Origin: Parasedimentitalea marina
Lineage (GTDB): Bacteria > Pseudomonadota > Alphaproteobacteria > Rhodobacterales > Rhodobacteraceae
Reading direction: 5' to 3'
Length of the DNA: 64,000 nt
NCBI RefSeq assembly: GCF_004006175.1
Contig: NZ_CP033219.1
Coordinates: 2,418,001 to 2,482,000, forward strand
Position numbers and translations under genes: made by a program. Shown piece by piece: positions 17,876 through 26,259 of the stretch; positions within the stretch are counted from its first letter, which is position 1, and each line of letters starts with the position of its first letter. Under the pieces are notes generated by a model, which saw nothing but the letters and a program-made list of their open reading frames with translations, made no database searches and was not told where the DNA came from.

Positions 17876-18288
17876 CAGGACCAGCCAAGCGCACGAAGGG
17901 CGTGCACGTCATTCCAGAACTTGGTCATATGCGTGATCTTGTCACCGTCGAACTGCATGACATAGGCGTAATCCGAAATGACTGCTTTGCCCGTCGGCGG
18001 AACCGGACCGCCCTCGCCTGTCTGTGTGCCGTGAAACTCGGCTGCCACGACAACGGTTCCGCGCGCCTCGTCAGCTGCAAAAGCAGTAAGCTTGTAACGG
18101 CCATCCGGGACCGGTGTCAAAAGTCCCTTCATCCAATCGGCATAGGCGGCCAGTGTTATCGTATCGGCCAAGGCATCCGCCTGGCAGGAAAAGGTAGCGC
18201 CTTCGTGGCACCATGATTTGCAACTGTCCCAGCCTTTGCCGGTTTCACAGGCCTCGAAAAAGGCCTGCGCGGTTTGATATTGTGACAT
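17875..18288 (-). CDS. SnoaL/NTF2-like (nuclear transport factor 2 fold) protein
   Basis: A 137-aa protein with the small cone-shaped NTF2/SnoaL-like fold. It has the N-terminal helix SQYQTAQAFFEACETGKGWD, ISDYAYVMQFDGDKITHMTKFWND near the end, and length as expected for the family. Members are polyketide cyclases, isomerases or ligand-binding proteins; no function can be assigned. It is the first gene of a two-gene operon with the MFS transporter and is divergent from the LuxR-HTH/TPR regulator. Confidence 0.78.
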   Translation of the reverse strand: MSQYQTAQAFFEACETGKGWDSCKSWCHEGATFSCQADALADTITLAAYADWMKGLLTPVPDGRYKLTAFAADEARGTVVVAAEFHGTQTGEGGPVPPTGKAVISDYAYVMQFDGDKITHMTKFWNDVHALRALGWS

Positions 18289-18474
18289 CTTGGCATCCTC
18301 CAGGTTGATTTAATGAGAGCCAGCTTAAGTCAGCAGTCCAGTATTCGTGTATCGTACAGATGCGGTAAATTCGGCGCCCCGAGTGCAGTATTCAGTTACA
18401 GCATCTGCGGGATTGCTTGTTGCGCCTCTAGTATCCACACTGAAAGCCAAGGATATTTCAGCGGAGCATTAAAC

Positions 18475-19914
18475 GTGTCAGACCAGGTTGAACTTAGCCC
18501 TAGGGAATTGCAGATAGCGCAATCCTACGCAGGCGGAGCGACCTATCAAAAGATTGCCGACACGTTGTGCATTGCTCCGTCCACCGTGCGCACGCATCTG
18601 GCAACGATCTATCGTAAACTGGGCGTGTCCTCGAAGCTGGAATTGCGCGATACGTTGATGCCAGTTGCACCGCCATTGGCCGATTTGACCATTAATGCTA
18701 TTGTCGAATTCCCTCCGCGGCCCGAGAAACCATCCATTGCCGTCCTGGCCTTTGAAAACATGTCGGGGGATTCCGAACAAGAATATTTCTCGGACGGGAT
18801 CAGCGACGACATCATCACGGCCCTGTCGCGCTCGCCCTGGCTGTTCATTATCGCGCGCAACACGACCTTCACCTACAAAGGAACCAACGTCGATGTCCGG
18901 CGCGTGGCCGAGGAACTGGGCGTCAGGTTTGTGCTGGAAGGCAGTGTCAGACGCTCAGGCGACCGGGTGCGTGTCACGGCGCAGCTGATTGACGGGTTGA
19001 CTGGTGGCCATGTTTGGTCTGAACGCTATGACGGCCAACTTGAGGACGTGTTCGATCTGCAAGATGAGATCACGCGCAATGTGGTGGCCTCGATCCAGAC
19101 CACAGTGCATCTAAGTACCCTCCAAGAGCCGGTCGAGCGGGCGTCCCATCCCGATCTGACCGTCTGGGAACTGACGATGCGGTCCTGGCATCTGCTCTAC
19201 GATTTCAACCCCGAAAGCTATGCCCATGCAAAGACCCTGCTGGAGCGCGCTTTGGCTCTGGACCCCGAAAGCGCCGAGGCAAATATGATCCTCTCGCTGA
19301 TCAACCACCACATCGCCATAATGGGTTTTGTAAAAGAAACCCGACCGCCAATGGAAACGGCATATGCGCTGGCGCGGCGCGCTACGCAATTAGACGACCG
19401 CAACGAATATGCACATTGGGCGTTAGGAATCAGCTGTTGGGGTCTGCACAAATTCGACGAATCCCTCGCGGCTTTGGAGCGCGCCGTTGCCCTGAACCCG
19501 AATTGCTCGTTGGCCTATGGCAGTCTTGGCACCTTGCTGGGTATTTTGGGACGCTCTGACGACGCAATTGCAAATCAGGAAATCGCAATCCGCTCCAATC
19601 CTCTGGACCCCAGCATTTTCTTCCGGTTTTCCGGTCTTGCTTTGGCGCATTATTTGGCCGGACGATACGAGGTCGCGATCAAATGGGCCGAGCGCGCAAT
19701 CCACCGCATGCCACGTTGGTATTTCGCGCATTTCGTCCTTGTCGCCAGCCGGATGGAGCTGGATCAGCCCAAACTGGCAGCAGATGCTGTCCAGGCCTGC
19801 CGGGACGTGCTGCCTGATATCTGTATGCGCGACCTTGATCGTGTTCCCTTGAAGGACCCAACAAAAATGAAAAATCTGCGCAACTGTTTACACAAGGCTG
19901 GTTTTTCCGATTGA
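18475..19914 (+). CDS. LuxR-HTH regulator with FlgO/CyaE-like and TPR domains
   Basis: A 479-aa protein with a LuxR-type helix-turn-helix at the N-terminus (LSPRELQIAQSYAGGATYQK then IAPSTVRTHLATIYRKLGVS), a TolB/FlgO-like domain with the signature KPSIAVLAFENMSGDSEQEY and FSDGISDDIITALSR, and then about 200 residues of TPR helices. This architecture occurs in many alphaproteobacterial regulators of the adenylate-cyclase-associated type, although no cyclase domain is present here. The GTG at 18475, preceded by GCGGAG, is preferred to the longer frame from 18313, whose extra residues are not conserved-looking. It probably regulates the divergent SnoaL-MFS operon. Confidence 0.8.
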   Translation: MSDQVELSPRELQIAQSYAGGATYQKIADTLCIAPSTVRTHLATIYRKLGVSSKLELRDTLMPVAPPLADLTINAIVEFPPRPEKPSIAVLAFENMSGDSEQEYFSDGISDDIITALSRSPWLFIIARNTTFTYKGTNVDVRRVAEELGVRFVLEGSVRRSGDRVRVTAQLIDGLTGGHVWSERYDGQLEDVFDLQDEITRNVVASIQTTVHLSTLQEPVERASHPDLTVWELTMRSWHLLYDFNPESYAHAKTLLERALALDPESAEANMILSLINHHIAIMGFVKETRPPMETAYALARRATQLDDRNEYAHWALGISCWGLHKFDESLAALERAVALNPNCSLAYGSLGTLLGILGRSDDAIANQEIAIRSNPLDPSIFFRFSGLALAHYLAGRYEVAIKWAERAIHRMPRWYFAHFVLVASRMELDQPKLAADAVQACRDVLPDICMRDLDRVPLKDPTKMKNLRNCLHKAGFSD

Positions 19915-20013
19915 TAGTAAATTTGAGACAGCTGTCATTAGTGCAATTGCGCCGAAATCTCTGTTCGATTAAGCGGCATTTGAACCCAAAAACTCTGCCG
20001 ACGTACACTCAGG

Positions 20014-20317
20014 CGCGTTTCAAAAAACGCGCTCCACTACCAACTTAATGATCCTGGAATGCAGCCTGTCGATCTCAACTTCATTGGTTCGCGCGGCCTC
20101 ATGCCCCCGCTTGGAAAATGTCGAGGCCATATTGCTGATCGCTGAACGTTCCCAAGTAATGATCTGGGTCGCCTCTCGGTGTTTGTTTGCGAAAACCTAC
20201 CGGTAACAGATGGACGCCGTATTTCCTTCCAAGCCCTGCCACCGTCATGTCTTCACGGATCGCCTCAACCGAAACCCTGGCATTGAAGCCTGCTGAGTGG
20301 TTCTTTCTCTTCGTCAT
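20014..20317 (-). pseudogene. IS3-family OrfA transposase relic
   Basis: Leftward from 20317 the frame reads MTKRKNHSAGFNARVSVEAI and GRKYGVH, the typical start of an IS3-family OrfA (helix-turn-helix part of the transposase). It then loses frame, and the next frame reads MASTFSKRGHEAARTNEVEI followed by DRLHSRIIKLVVERVF and a stop. This is the rest of the OrfA leucine-zipper region with a frameshift. No OrfB is left. Its 5' end overlaps the last 17 codons of the RTX-Hint gene. Confidence 0.75.
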
Positions 20318-22532
20318 TTGGGATCATCTCTTTCACAAGTTGATCCAGCTTAACTACGGGTCCGAATTCCCGCGACCACCTCTCTGTTGCAAGGTCCACA
20401 TCCCATTCCCTGATTTCTTTTGCCACCAGTGGTCCAATCTCTTTGAAACTTTTAGCAAGCCGACGTCGAACCTGACCGACCTTTAAGCATTCTCGGGCCG
20501 CTGGGCCGTTCAAAACTGTGTCATGCGTCGGAGTTGCTCCAAAGATATCGGTCAGTGCCTGTCGTTCCAGGGTTGTAAGACCCTTCATGACCTCCGACCC
20601 AATCAGGAGTGATTCCGACAAACAACCATTGGCAGTGACGACCTCATGCCGGTCACACGCGAAATGGATCCATCTGATCTTGGTCTTACCCTTCATGTGG
20701 CGGATGCCCGGCAGAGCGGTCAGCGATTTTGCGGGCGCAAGTGCCTCGGCGGTGAATTCTTCCTGCAATTGCCCAGCTCCGCCCACAAAGATGCGGTGCT
20801 GCGGCGACACGATCAGATCACGAGCAGGCAAACTGGCCCCAAAAGCACCTGCCTTGATCAGAACCGGTGTGTCATCGGCCTTCGCGTCCTCCAAAGGATA
20901 CTCGCTGCTGCGGGTCCAACGGATAGGTTGAGGGCCGTGATCCAACGTCTCTACCAGATCGCCGGGCTTCAAGGTTTCTACAGCGCGAGGGCCATTGGGC
21001 GTGTCAATCAACGTCGCGGGAGCATAGCAGGGTATTCCCGACGCCGTCATCTGTTGACTTGTCATTTGAGCAGGGGAAATACCCTGAAACGTTAGTGTCT
21101 CCCCCTCGGGGAATGTGAGTAAAGCGTTGCCAGACCCATCGTCAGTGACGACCACATCCCAGGTATTAACCGGGTTTCCATTCAAGTCGCGAAGGTCGGA
21201 TACATCCAGTTGGTCGTTGGAATTACCATCCGCATCAGTATCACTGATATCGAAATCATAGACTGTATCGTTTGCGCCAAACTGTTCGATGACGACGAGA
21301 TCATCACCAGAACCGGTTGTTATCTCATCATCACCGGTCCCACCGGAAAGCGTGTCATTGCCAATGCCACCAACCAACGTGTCGTTGCCAGCGCCACCAG
21401 TCAACGTGTCCGCTCCTGCTTCTCCGTATATCAGGTCATTTCCGTCGCCGCCATCAATGCTGTCATCTCCGGGAGCGGGGTCAGGAAGACTGGGGGTGAA
21501 GGTAATATCAGATATGCCATAGTCCGAGCCGTCGGTCAGATCGGTCTGGATCTGGGCTGTAAACACGATGTGATCAAAATCACCATGCCCAGAGACGGTG
21601 ATTGTGTCGTTGCCGGTCCCTGTAGAATCGGTAAAGTCAGTTTCATAAACCAGTGTACCACCACTGTAGATCGCGTAATGACCCACCTCACCAAAAGCGT
21701 CAGTTAGCAAGCTGAGGGTGGTAAACGTTAGCTCGTCAATTGGGGCATCGATATCGACGATCAAAGTTTCGCTCAGCCCCGACGCCAGATCATATCCAAT
21801 CTGCTGGTTAACGCCGCTATCGGTATCTGAGACTGACCCATTGGCCCCGAAGGATCCGGAAAACGTGCCAATGTTTGAAACACTTGCGCTGGTTAACGTC
21901 CCACCAACAACATTTTGCGCGGTGACTGTGAAACCGGTGGAAGTGTCTGTGTAGTTCGACGTGTTGATCGATATCGGCGCAGCCACCGCCTCGTTTGGAT
22001 CAGTATCGCCATAAAGAACGTCATTCCCTGACCCACCGTCAATTGTGTCGTCACCGCTGCCGCCATAAACGGTATCGTTCTCCAACCCGGCCTCAATACT
22101 GTCATTGCCCATTCCAGCACTGACCACGTCTTCATGACCCAAAGCCCCCGTACCGTCGCCACCATCGACCGCATCGCCGTCGCTGTCGGTATATCCGCCA
22201 ACGATGACATCATCGCCCGAGGTGCCCGTAACAATCCCGTCGCCGGAGGCAGAATAAGTGGGGGCAGTAGTTGTTGAGGCGGTTGTGACGAAATCTACGG
22301 ATCCAAGTTTTGGGACAAAATAGACATTGCCATCGTCGGCCAACCAGTATTGGCCGGGCTCAACCTCATTGGTATAAGCCGAGCCCCCTGCTTCTCCACT
22401 CCAGGTCCATTGGCCCGCACCAAGTCCCGAGGGAAAGCCACCATCAGCGGTAAATGAAATTGCGCCACCGCTGATCGCATCACCGGGGTCCAAACTGCCA
22501 TCACCAAGCGTGACGAGGTAGCCTGTTGGCAT
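20265..22532 (-). CDS. RTX-repeat / Hint domain protein
   Basis: A 755-aa acidic secreted-type protein. Calcium-binding RTX nonapeptides (GGSGNDVLYG, GGAGNDTLVGGIGNDTLSGG) lie at about residues 100-165 and 365-420, separated by a beta-rich domain. The Hint_2 domain begins at Cys502 (CYAPATLIDTPNGPRAVETL) with LDHGPQPIRW, VSPQHRIFV and CDRHEVVTANG. RTX proteins are usually exported by type I secretion; no exporter is in the window. The last residues, from about VKEMIPNDEEKEP, are encoded by the start region of an IS3 orfA read in another frame, so the natural C-terminus has apparently been replaced. Confidence 0.8.
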   Translation of the reverse strand: MPTGYLVTLGDGSLDPGDAISGGAISFTADGGFPSGLGAGQWTWSGEAGGSAYTNEVEPGQYWLADDGNVYFVPKLGSVDFVTTASTTTAPTYSASGDGIVTGTSGDDVIVGGYTDSDGDAVDGGDGTGALGHEDVVSAGMGNDSIEAGLENDTVYGGSGDDTIDGGSGNDVLYGDTDPNEAVAAPISINTSNYTDTSTGFTVTAQNVVGGTLTSASVSNIGTFSGSFGANGSVSDTDSGVNQQIGYDLASGLSETLIVDIDAPIDELTFTTLSLLTDAFGEVGHYAIYSGGTLVYETDFTDSTGTGNDTITVSGHGDFDHIVFTAQIQTDLTDGSDYGISDITFTPSLPDPAPGDDSIDGGDGNDLIYGEAGADTLTGGAGNDTLVGGIGNDTLSGGTGDDEITTGSGDDLVVIEQFGANDTVYDFDISDTDADGNSNDQLDVSDLRDLNGNPVNTWDVVVTDDGSGNALLTFPEGETLTFQGISPAQMTSQQMTASGIPCYAPATLIDTPNGPRAVETLKPGDLVETLDHGPQPIRWTRSSEYPLEDAKADDTPVLIKAGAFGASLPARDLIVSPQHRIFVGGAGQLQEEFTAEALAPAKSLTALPGIRHMKGKTKIRWIHFACDRHEVVTANGCLSESLLIGSEVMKGLTTLERQALTDIFGATPTHDTVLNGPAARECLKVGQVRRRLAKSFKEIGPLVAKEIREWDVDLATERWSREFGPVVKLDQLVKEMIPNDEEKEPLSRLQCQGFG

Positions 22533-22652
22533 AACTTTCTCTCCACTAAATTCTCACGAACCTCTGAGAGGCAGTTGATTTCATTCAAATTTTAGGGTCA
22601 TCACCTAAGTTCTGCAGGTCAGGGTAAAGTCAATTTGTTTCGATTTAATGGA

Positions 22653-22850
22653 TTAGACAGAGTAGATTTGATTAAAATTGAGCAGAGTGAAGTCCAAACA
22701 TCCGTAAAGTGCCTGTGAATTCAGCAATAAACACTCATCAATAATTTTGTTTCGAAACTCATCGTCGTGTTTTTCCCGACGTTCCCCAAGTAGGATGTGC
22801 ATTCTTGCAGTTGGTAGTTGTTCTGGGTCCCAGTCAATCCACTTATACAA
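22653..22850 (-). pseudogene. Unrecognised truncated ORF next to the IS5 end
   Basis: A leftward reading frame of about 65 codons (LYKWIDWDPEQLPTARMHIL and on to NFNQIYSV) ends at 22653 and is open back to the IS5 terminal repeat at 22858. It has no plausible start of its own except TTG at 22850. The composition is protein-like, with many charged residues. It may be the 3' end of a gene cut off by the IS insertion. I cannot assign a family. Confidence 0.35.
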
Positions 22851-22857
22851 ATGGCGC

Positions 22858-23007
22858 GGCTTTGTTGCAGAAATAGGTTGAGGGGATTCATGTTGTGAAT
22901 CCAGCGTGATAGTTGACTGTCATGAGCAGCTGTGCACCAAAATCCAACAAGACCTGGTCAGATTACAATCGAGCCCTGAAGAAGCGTGGTTCGCTGTGGG
23001 GAAACTA
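22858..23007 (+). mobile_element. IS5-family element, left-end fragment
   Basis: The sequence starts with GGCTTTGTTGCAG, the terminal inverted repeat style of the IS903 group of IS5. An ATG at 22922 opens the usual transposase start (KSNKTWSDYNRALKKRGSL), which runs for 28 codons and stops at 23006-23008, exactly where the 124-bp tRNA-derived repeat begins. The rest of the element is gone. The island junction therefore cuts, or was placed beside, an older IS5 copy. Confidence 0.6.
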
Positions 23008-23131
23008 GTGGGGGAACATCTTGGGTTTGCGGTCAAGGGCTGCATGAGAAATCTCACGCAAGCCCTTGATAGTATTGGCACCCAAGGCCGGACTCGAACC
23101 GGCACGCCCGTTAAGGCGGGGGATTTTGAAT
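23008..23131. repeat. Distal attachment-site repeat (partial tRNA-Leu copy)
   Basis: This 124-bp segment matches 29948-30071 with only two differences (at 23052 and 23079). It contains the variable arm, T arm, acceptor 3' strand and CCA of tRNA-Leu (23076-23131, leftward), plus 68 bp that lie downstream of the tRNA. It lacks the 5' half, so it is not a tRNA gene. It is best read as the distal attachment site left by an integrase-type island inserted into the tRNA 3' end. Confidence 0.85.
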
Positions 23132-23217
23132 TCATCCGACATTCAAACGTTACAATAAGTTAGCCAATATTGTTCCCCCAGACATAACCCGAACAAATGC
23201 GAAATGGGGGAAACCAC

Positions 23218-23505
23218 CTAACGGCGGCTGTTTGTCTCTGGCCGCATAGGCAATCGATCCGACACCGGCACGTCATGCGCCACCAGCCACTCGCGGATAG
23301 CGGCCCAACGATCCTGAATACCAGGTGTCCAACGCCACTGGTCTAGCTCCCCTACCCGGCGCATCAGGTCAGCCTCCCAATGAAGCTTGAACCGCAGTCC
23401 ATGAGATTTGGCCCAACTTTGGAAGGCAGGACGCCAGGCTTCATGATCCGCCGCCTCTAGGGTTTCGCGTAAATCATAGGGGATTGTGTGGGGCCAGTCA
23501 GGCAT
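23218..23505 (-). CDS. Small hypothetical protein
   Basis: A 95-aa Trp-rich protein starting MPDWPHTIPYDLRETLEAAD. The ATG at 23505 has AGGAC a few bases upstream, so the longer frame from 23586 is less likely. It contains several paired Trp residues (HEAWRPAFQSWAKSH, LDQWRWTPGIQDRWAAIREW) and looks alpha-helical and soluble. No family recognised. It is the first gene inside the tRNA-Leu island next to the distal repeat, and may be intact cargo. Confidence 0.5.
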   Translation of the reverse strand: MPDWPHTIPYDLRETLEAADHEAWRPAFQSWAKSHGLRFKLHWEADLMRRVGELDQWRWTPGIQDRWAAIREWLVAHDVPVSDRLPMRPETNSRR

Positions 23506-23586
23506 GTTGTCCTCATATCGCTCGAGAACATATGAAGAACAAAGACAGGGCGTGCAAGGTTCCTTACCTGAACGTTTGTTTCTCAA

Positions 23587-23961
23587 CTACAACGGTTACG
23601 TTGGTTCAGTATCAAACTGATTTTCAGCAAATTGATGCGCCATACTCAAACTCTTCAATATACCGGCAAACCGACCTTTGCCGCGATCATCATCAACGTC
23701 AGCTCTGCGCAGTTAGCGACCTTTGCAAAGTCGATGCCTCATGTGCCATGAGAGTGCATGAACGGCCCGGAACCTACCATTAGACCCGTCATGGCGAATG
23801 ACAGGTTTGGGCTCCCTGGAGCATACGACAACCCGCACAGGACCTGACAAGCAAACGGGAGAGAGACAACACCAGGTTTTCAACTAACGTAGAAAGGCAC
23901 CTTATTTTACTATACCATCTCAGTAGCCATCTATTATTGAATGCTGGAAAGGGATTTTCGT
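23587..23961. other. Intergenic island sequence with a short repeat copy
   Basis: No gene is evident in this stretch of about 375 bp. A 28-bp segment at 23706-23733 is repeated at 25817-25844 with one mismatch, in the same orientation. The AT-rich part just before 23941 probably holds the promoter of the DUF1254 gene. Confidence 0.4.
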
Positions 23962-25483
23962 ATGAGATTTGGAATATTTTTTGGCTGGGTGATTTCGGCC
24001 TCGCTGACCGCCGTCGGTGTTGCAGCCGAAGAACCGACTCCGGGCTTCAACAACAAAATTCCCGAGAACATCATGACCCCTAACGAGGTGGAAACCCGGC
24101 TGGGGACTATGAGATTCAACGATGGAATGCCGACTGAGGAAACTTCACGGCTGGTCTATGACAACCTTGATTTCATGCGCGGTGTTGAAACTTTTTTGAA
24201 CGGCATCCCTGCGGCATCAGTCGAGGCGATCCGCCTTGGGAACGTCGAGATGGGCGTGACGCAGGCGCATCAGGCGATCATCATGGATAACTTCATGGAC
24301 GCCAACCCGCTGTTCCTCACTGGAAACACCGGAACAGTCTATGTCAGTTCCTTCCTTGATCTGAAGCGCGACGGGCCAACCGTGATGGAAATCCCTTCGG
24401 GTATGGGGCCTGGCACGGTAAATGATGCTTATTTCCGTTTCGTTGTCGACATGGGCGGACCGGGGCCGGACAAGGGAAAGGGTGGCAAGTATTTGATCTT
24501 GCCGCCGGGCTATGACGGGGATGTGCCGGAAGGCTATTTCGTTTCTACCTCGCCCAGCTATGCCAACTGGGTAATCCTGCGCGGGCTGATCAAGGACGGC
24601 AAGCCGGATGCCGCCAACAAGATGTTCACTGATGGCCTGAAAATCTATCCGTTGTCACAGGCCGACAATCCGCCGGAAATGGAGTTCATCAGCGGCTCCA
24701 CGAAGGTTTTCAACACCATCCACGCCAATACATATGAGTTCTACGAAGAGCTTCACACGGTGATCGACCGCGAACCGGTGGACTTTCTCGATCCGGAACT
24801 GCGCGGGTTATTCGCGTCCATCGGCATCATAAAGGCAAACCTTTTGCACCGGACGCACGGATGGAGGCCATTCTGCAGGACGCCATCAAGGTCGGCAACG
24901 CCACCGCCCGCGCGATAACTTTCGACACCCGCGATCCGAATGCTTATCTTTATGAGGGTAGCCAGTGGAAGACCGCATTCATCGGGCGGGATTATCGCTG
25001 GTTGCTGGATGATGGCATGGGCGGGCGCAATCTGGATGCTCGCACGTTGTTCTTTATCAGGCAACGGTGAACACCCCGGCGATGGCGCTGCAAATCCCCG
25101 GCGTCGGGTCGAACTATGCCTATGCCGAGCGTGACGGCAATGGTGACTTCCTGGATGGGGGCAATAATTATAAGATGACCATCCCAGCGGATGCGCCGGT
25201 CAAGAATTTCTGGTCGATTGTGATCTACGATCCGCAAACCCGGTCCGAGCTTCAGACAGATCAACTTTACCCCAGCAAGAACAGCGCACGTGGCGGGTTT
25301 GACACCAACGCCGACGGGTCTGTCGATCTGTATTTCGGGCCAGAAGCCCCGGCAGGCAAGGAGGCAAACTGGACCCAGACTGTACCCGGCAAGGGTTGGT
25401 TCACTCTACTGCGCGTCTATGGCCCACTGGAGCCATGGTTCGAAAAAACCTGGAAACCAGGTGAATTTGAACTCGTGAAATAG
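23962..25483 (+). pseudogene. DUF1254/DUF1214 domain protein, two frameshifts
   Basis: An exported DUF1254/DUF1214 protein of about 500 residues, read in three consecutive frames. It starts MRFGIFFGWVISAS with a signal peptide ending at VGVAA. Frame one runs to about 24833 (LRGLFASIGIIK), the next gives GKPFAPDARMEAILQDAIKV to about 25053, and the last gives TVNTPAMALQIPGVGSNYAY to the stop at 25483. Each change is explained by loss of a single base in a short homopolymer (GGG to GG, TTTT to TTT). Either the gene is newly dead or these are sequencing errors. The family is widespread and of unknown biochemical function. Confidence 0.8.
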
Positions 25484-26259
25484 TCAGGCAACTGTTCCGG
25501 GTCCGGACTTACAAACTCTGCAATACTGGTATGATTGCCGTAGTTGACGACCTGACCCGGAGTTTCCCAGAACGCTGCTAAGCCAACTTCATTGACTGAT
25601 GTTTCGGTAGATTGGCTTAGCCAAAATCTCTGATGAAAAGACATTGGATAACTCGACCGTGGCTTTGGCCACTGTCCTGTCCGTAAGCGTAGCAAACTTT
25701 GGCGCGAAATGCAGTGCATGACCGCGTCACACTCTTCGTGTCGGACGCTGCCCTGCACCAAGGTCTTACAAGGGCTGGAACCGGCCGTTAGACGTGTCTG
25801 GCACCAAGGTCGGCAATGCGCAGATAGCGACCTTTGCAAAGTCGCGCGAACGGCCCAACCCGCCCTTCACATTGCTGGGTGGCGCTGCATTGCAGATTCC
25901 CCGAAGCGGACAGTGGTGCATTCACGTAGCAATATTGAAGTCCTATCCGCCTTTTGCCACCAGTCGGCACCTCACGGCGGTGTAAATACTGCCTGTTGGC
26001 AGGAAGCATCTCAGAAGACTTAACGTACGTTTTCGTATGTTTCGACGATGATCTTGCTAATATTTGGCTCAAGCAGCGCCCTCTTTGATGTTGAGGGGCA
26101 GGCTTGGCTGGGCAGTCCGAGAGATGACGTAGGTGCCGTCTACTTGTCCGACAGCAATTGAGCTGAAAAAGCCACATGGCTCTGGCATTTTCAAGTCATC
26201 AAAAGTAGGGGTATGCTTATGATTGATCTTACAAAAATAATTATTGAGGGTGACTTAGA
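25484..26259. other. Long non-coding island stretch
   Basis: This stretch of about 780 bp shows no intact gene. It contains the second copy of the 28-bp repeat (25817-25844). On the leftward strand near 26060-26160 there is a short protein-like frame ending NIKEGAA that could be a gene remnant, but I cannot name it. The sequence becomes AT-rich towards 26200, before the P-loop ATPase relic. Confidence 0.35.

Noticed and set aside
23076..23131. Second tRNA-Leu gene
   Set aside because: Only the 3' 56 nt are present; the 5' acceptor strand, D arm and anticodon arm are missing, so it is an attachment-site remnant.
22906..23163. Rightward 85-codon frame across the IS5/tRNA junction
   Set aside because: It runs through the tRNA-derived repeat and has no start signal; the same kind of frame appears over the intact tRNA at 29906-30202.
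25417..25839. Leftward 140-aa frame after the DUF1254 pseudogene
   Set aside because: It overlaps the DUF1254 end, has no recognisable motif or ribosome site, and crosses a dispersed repeat.
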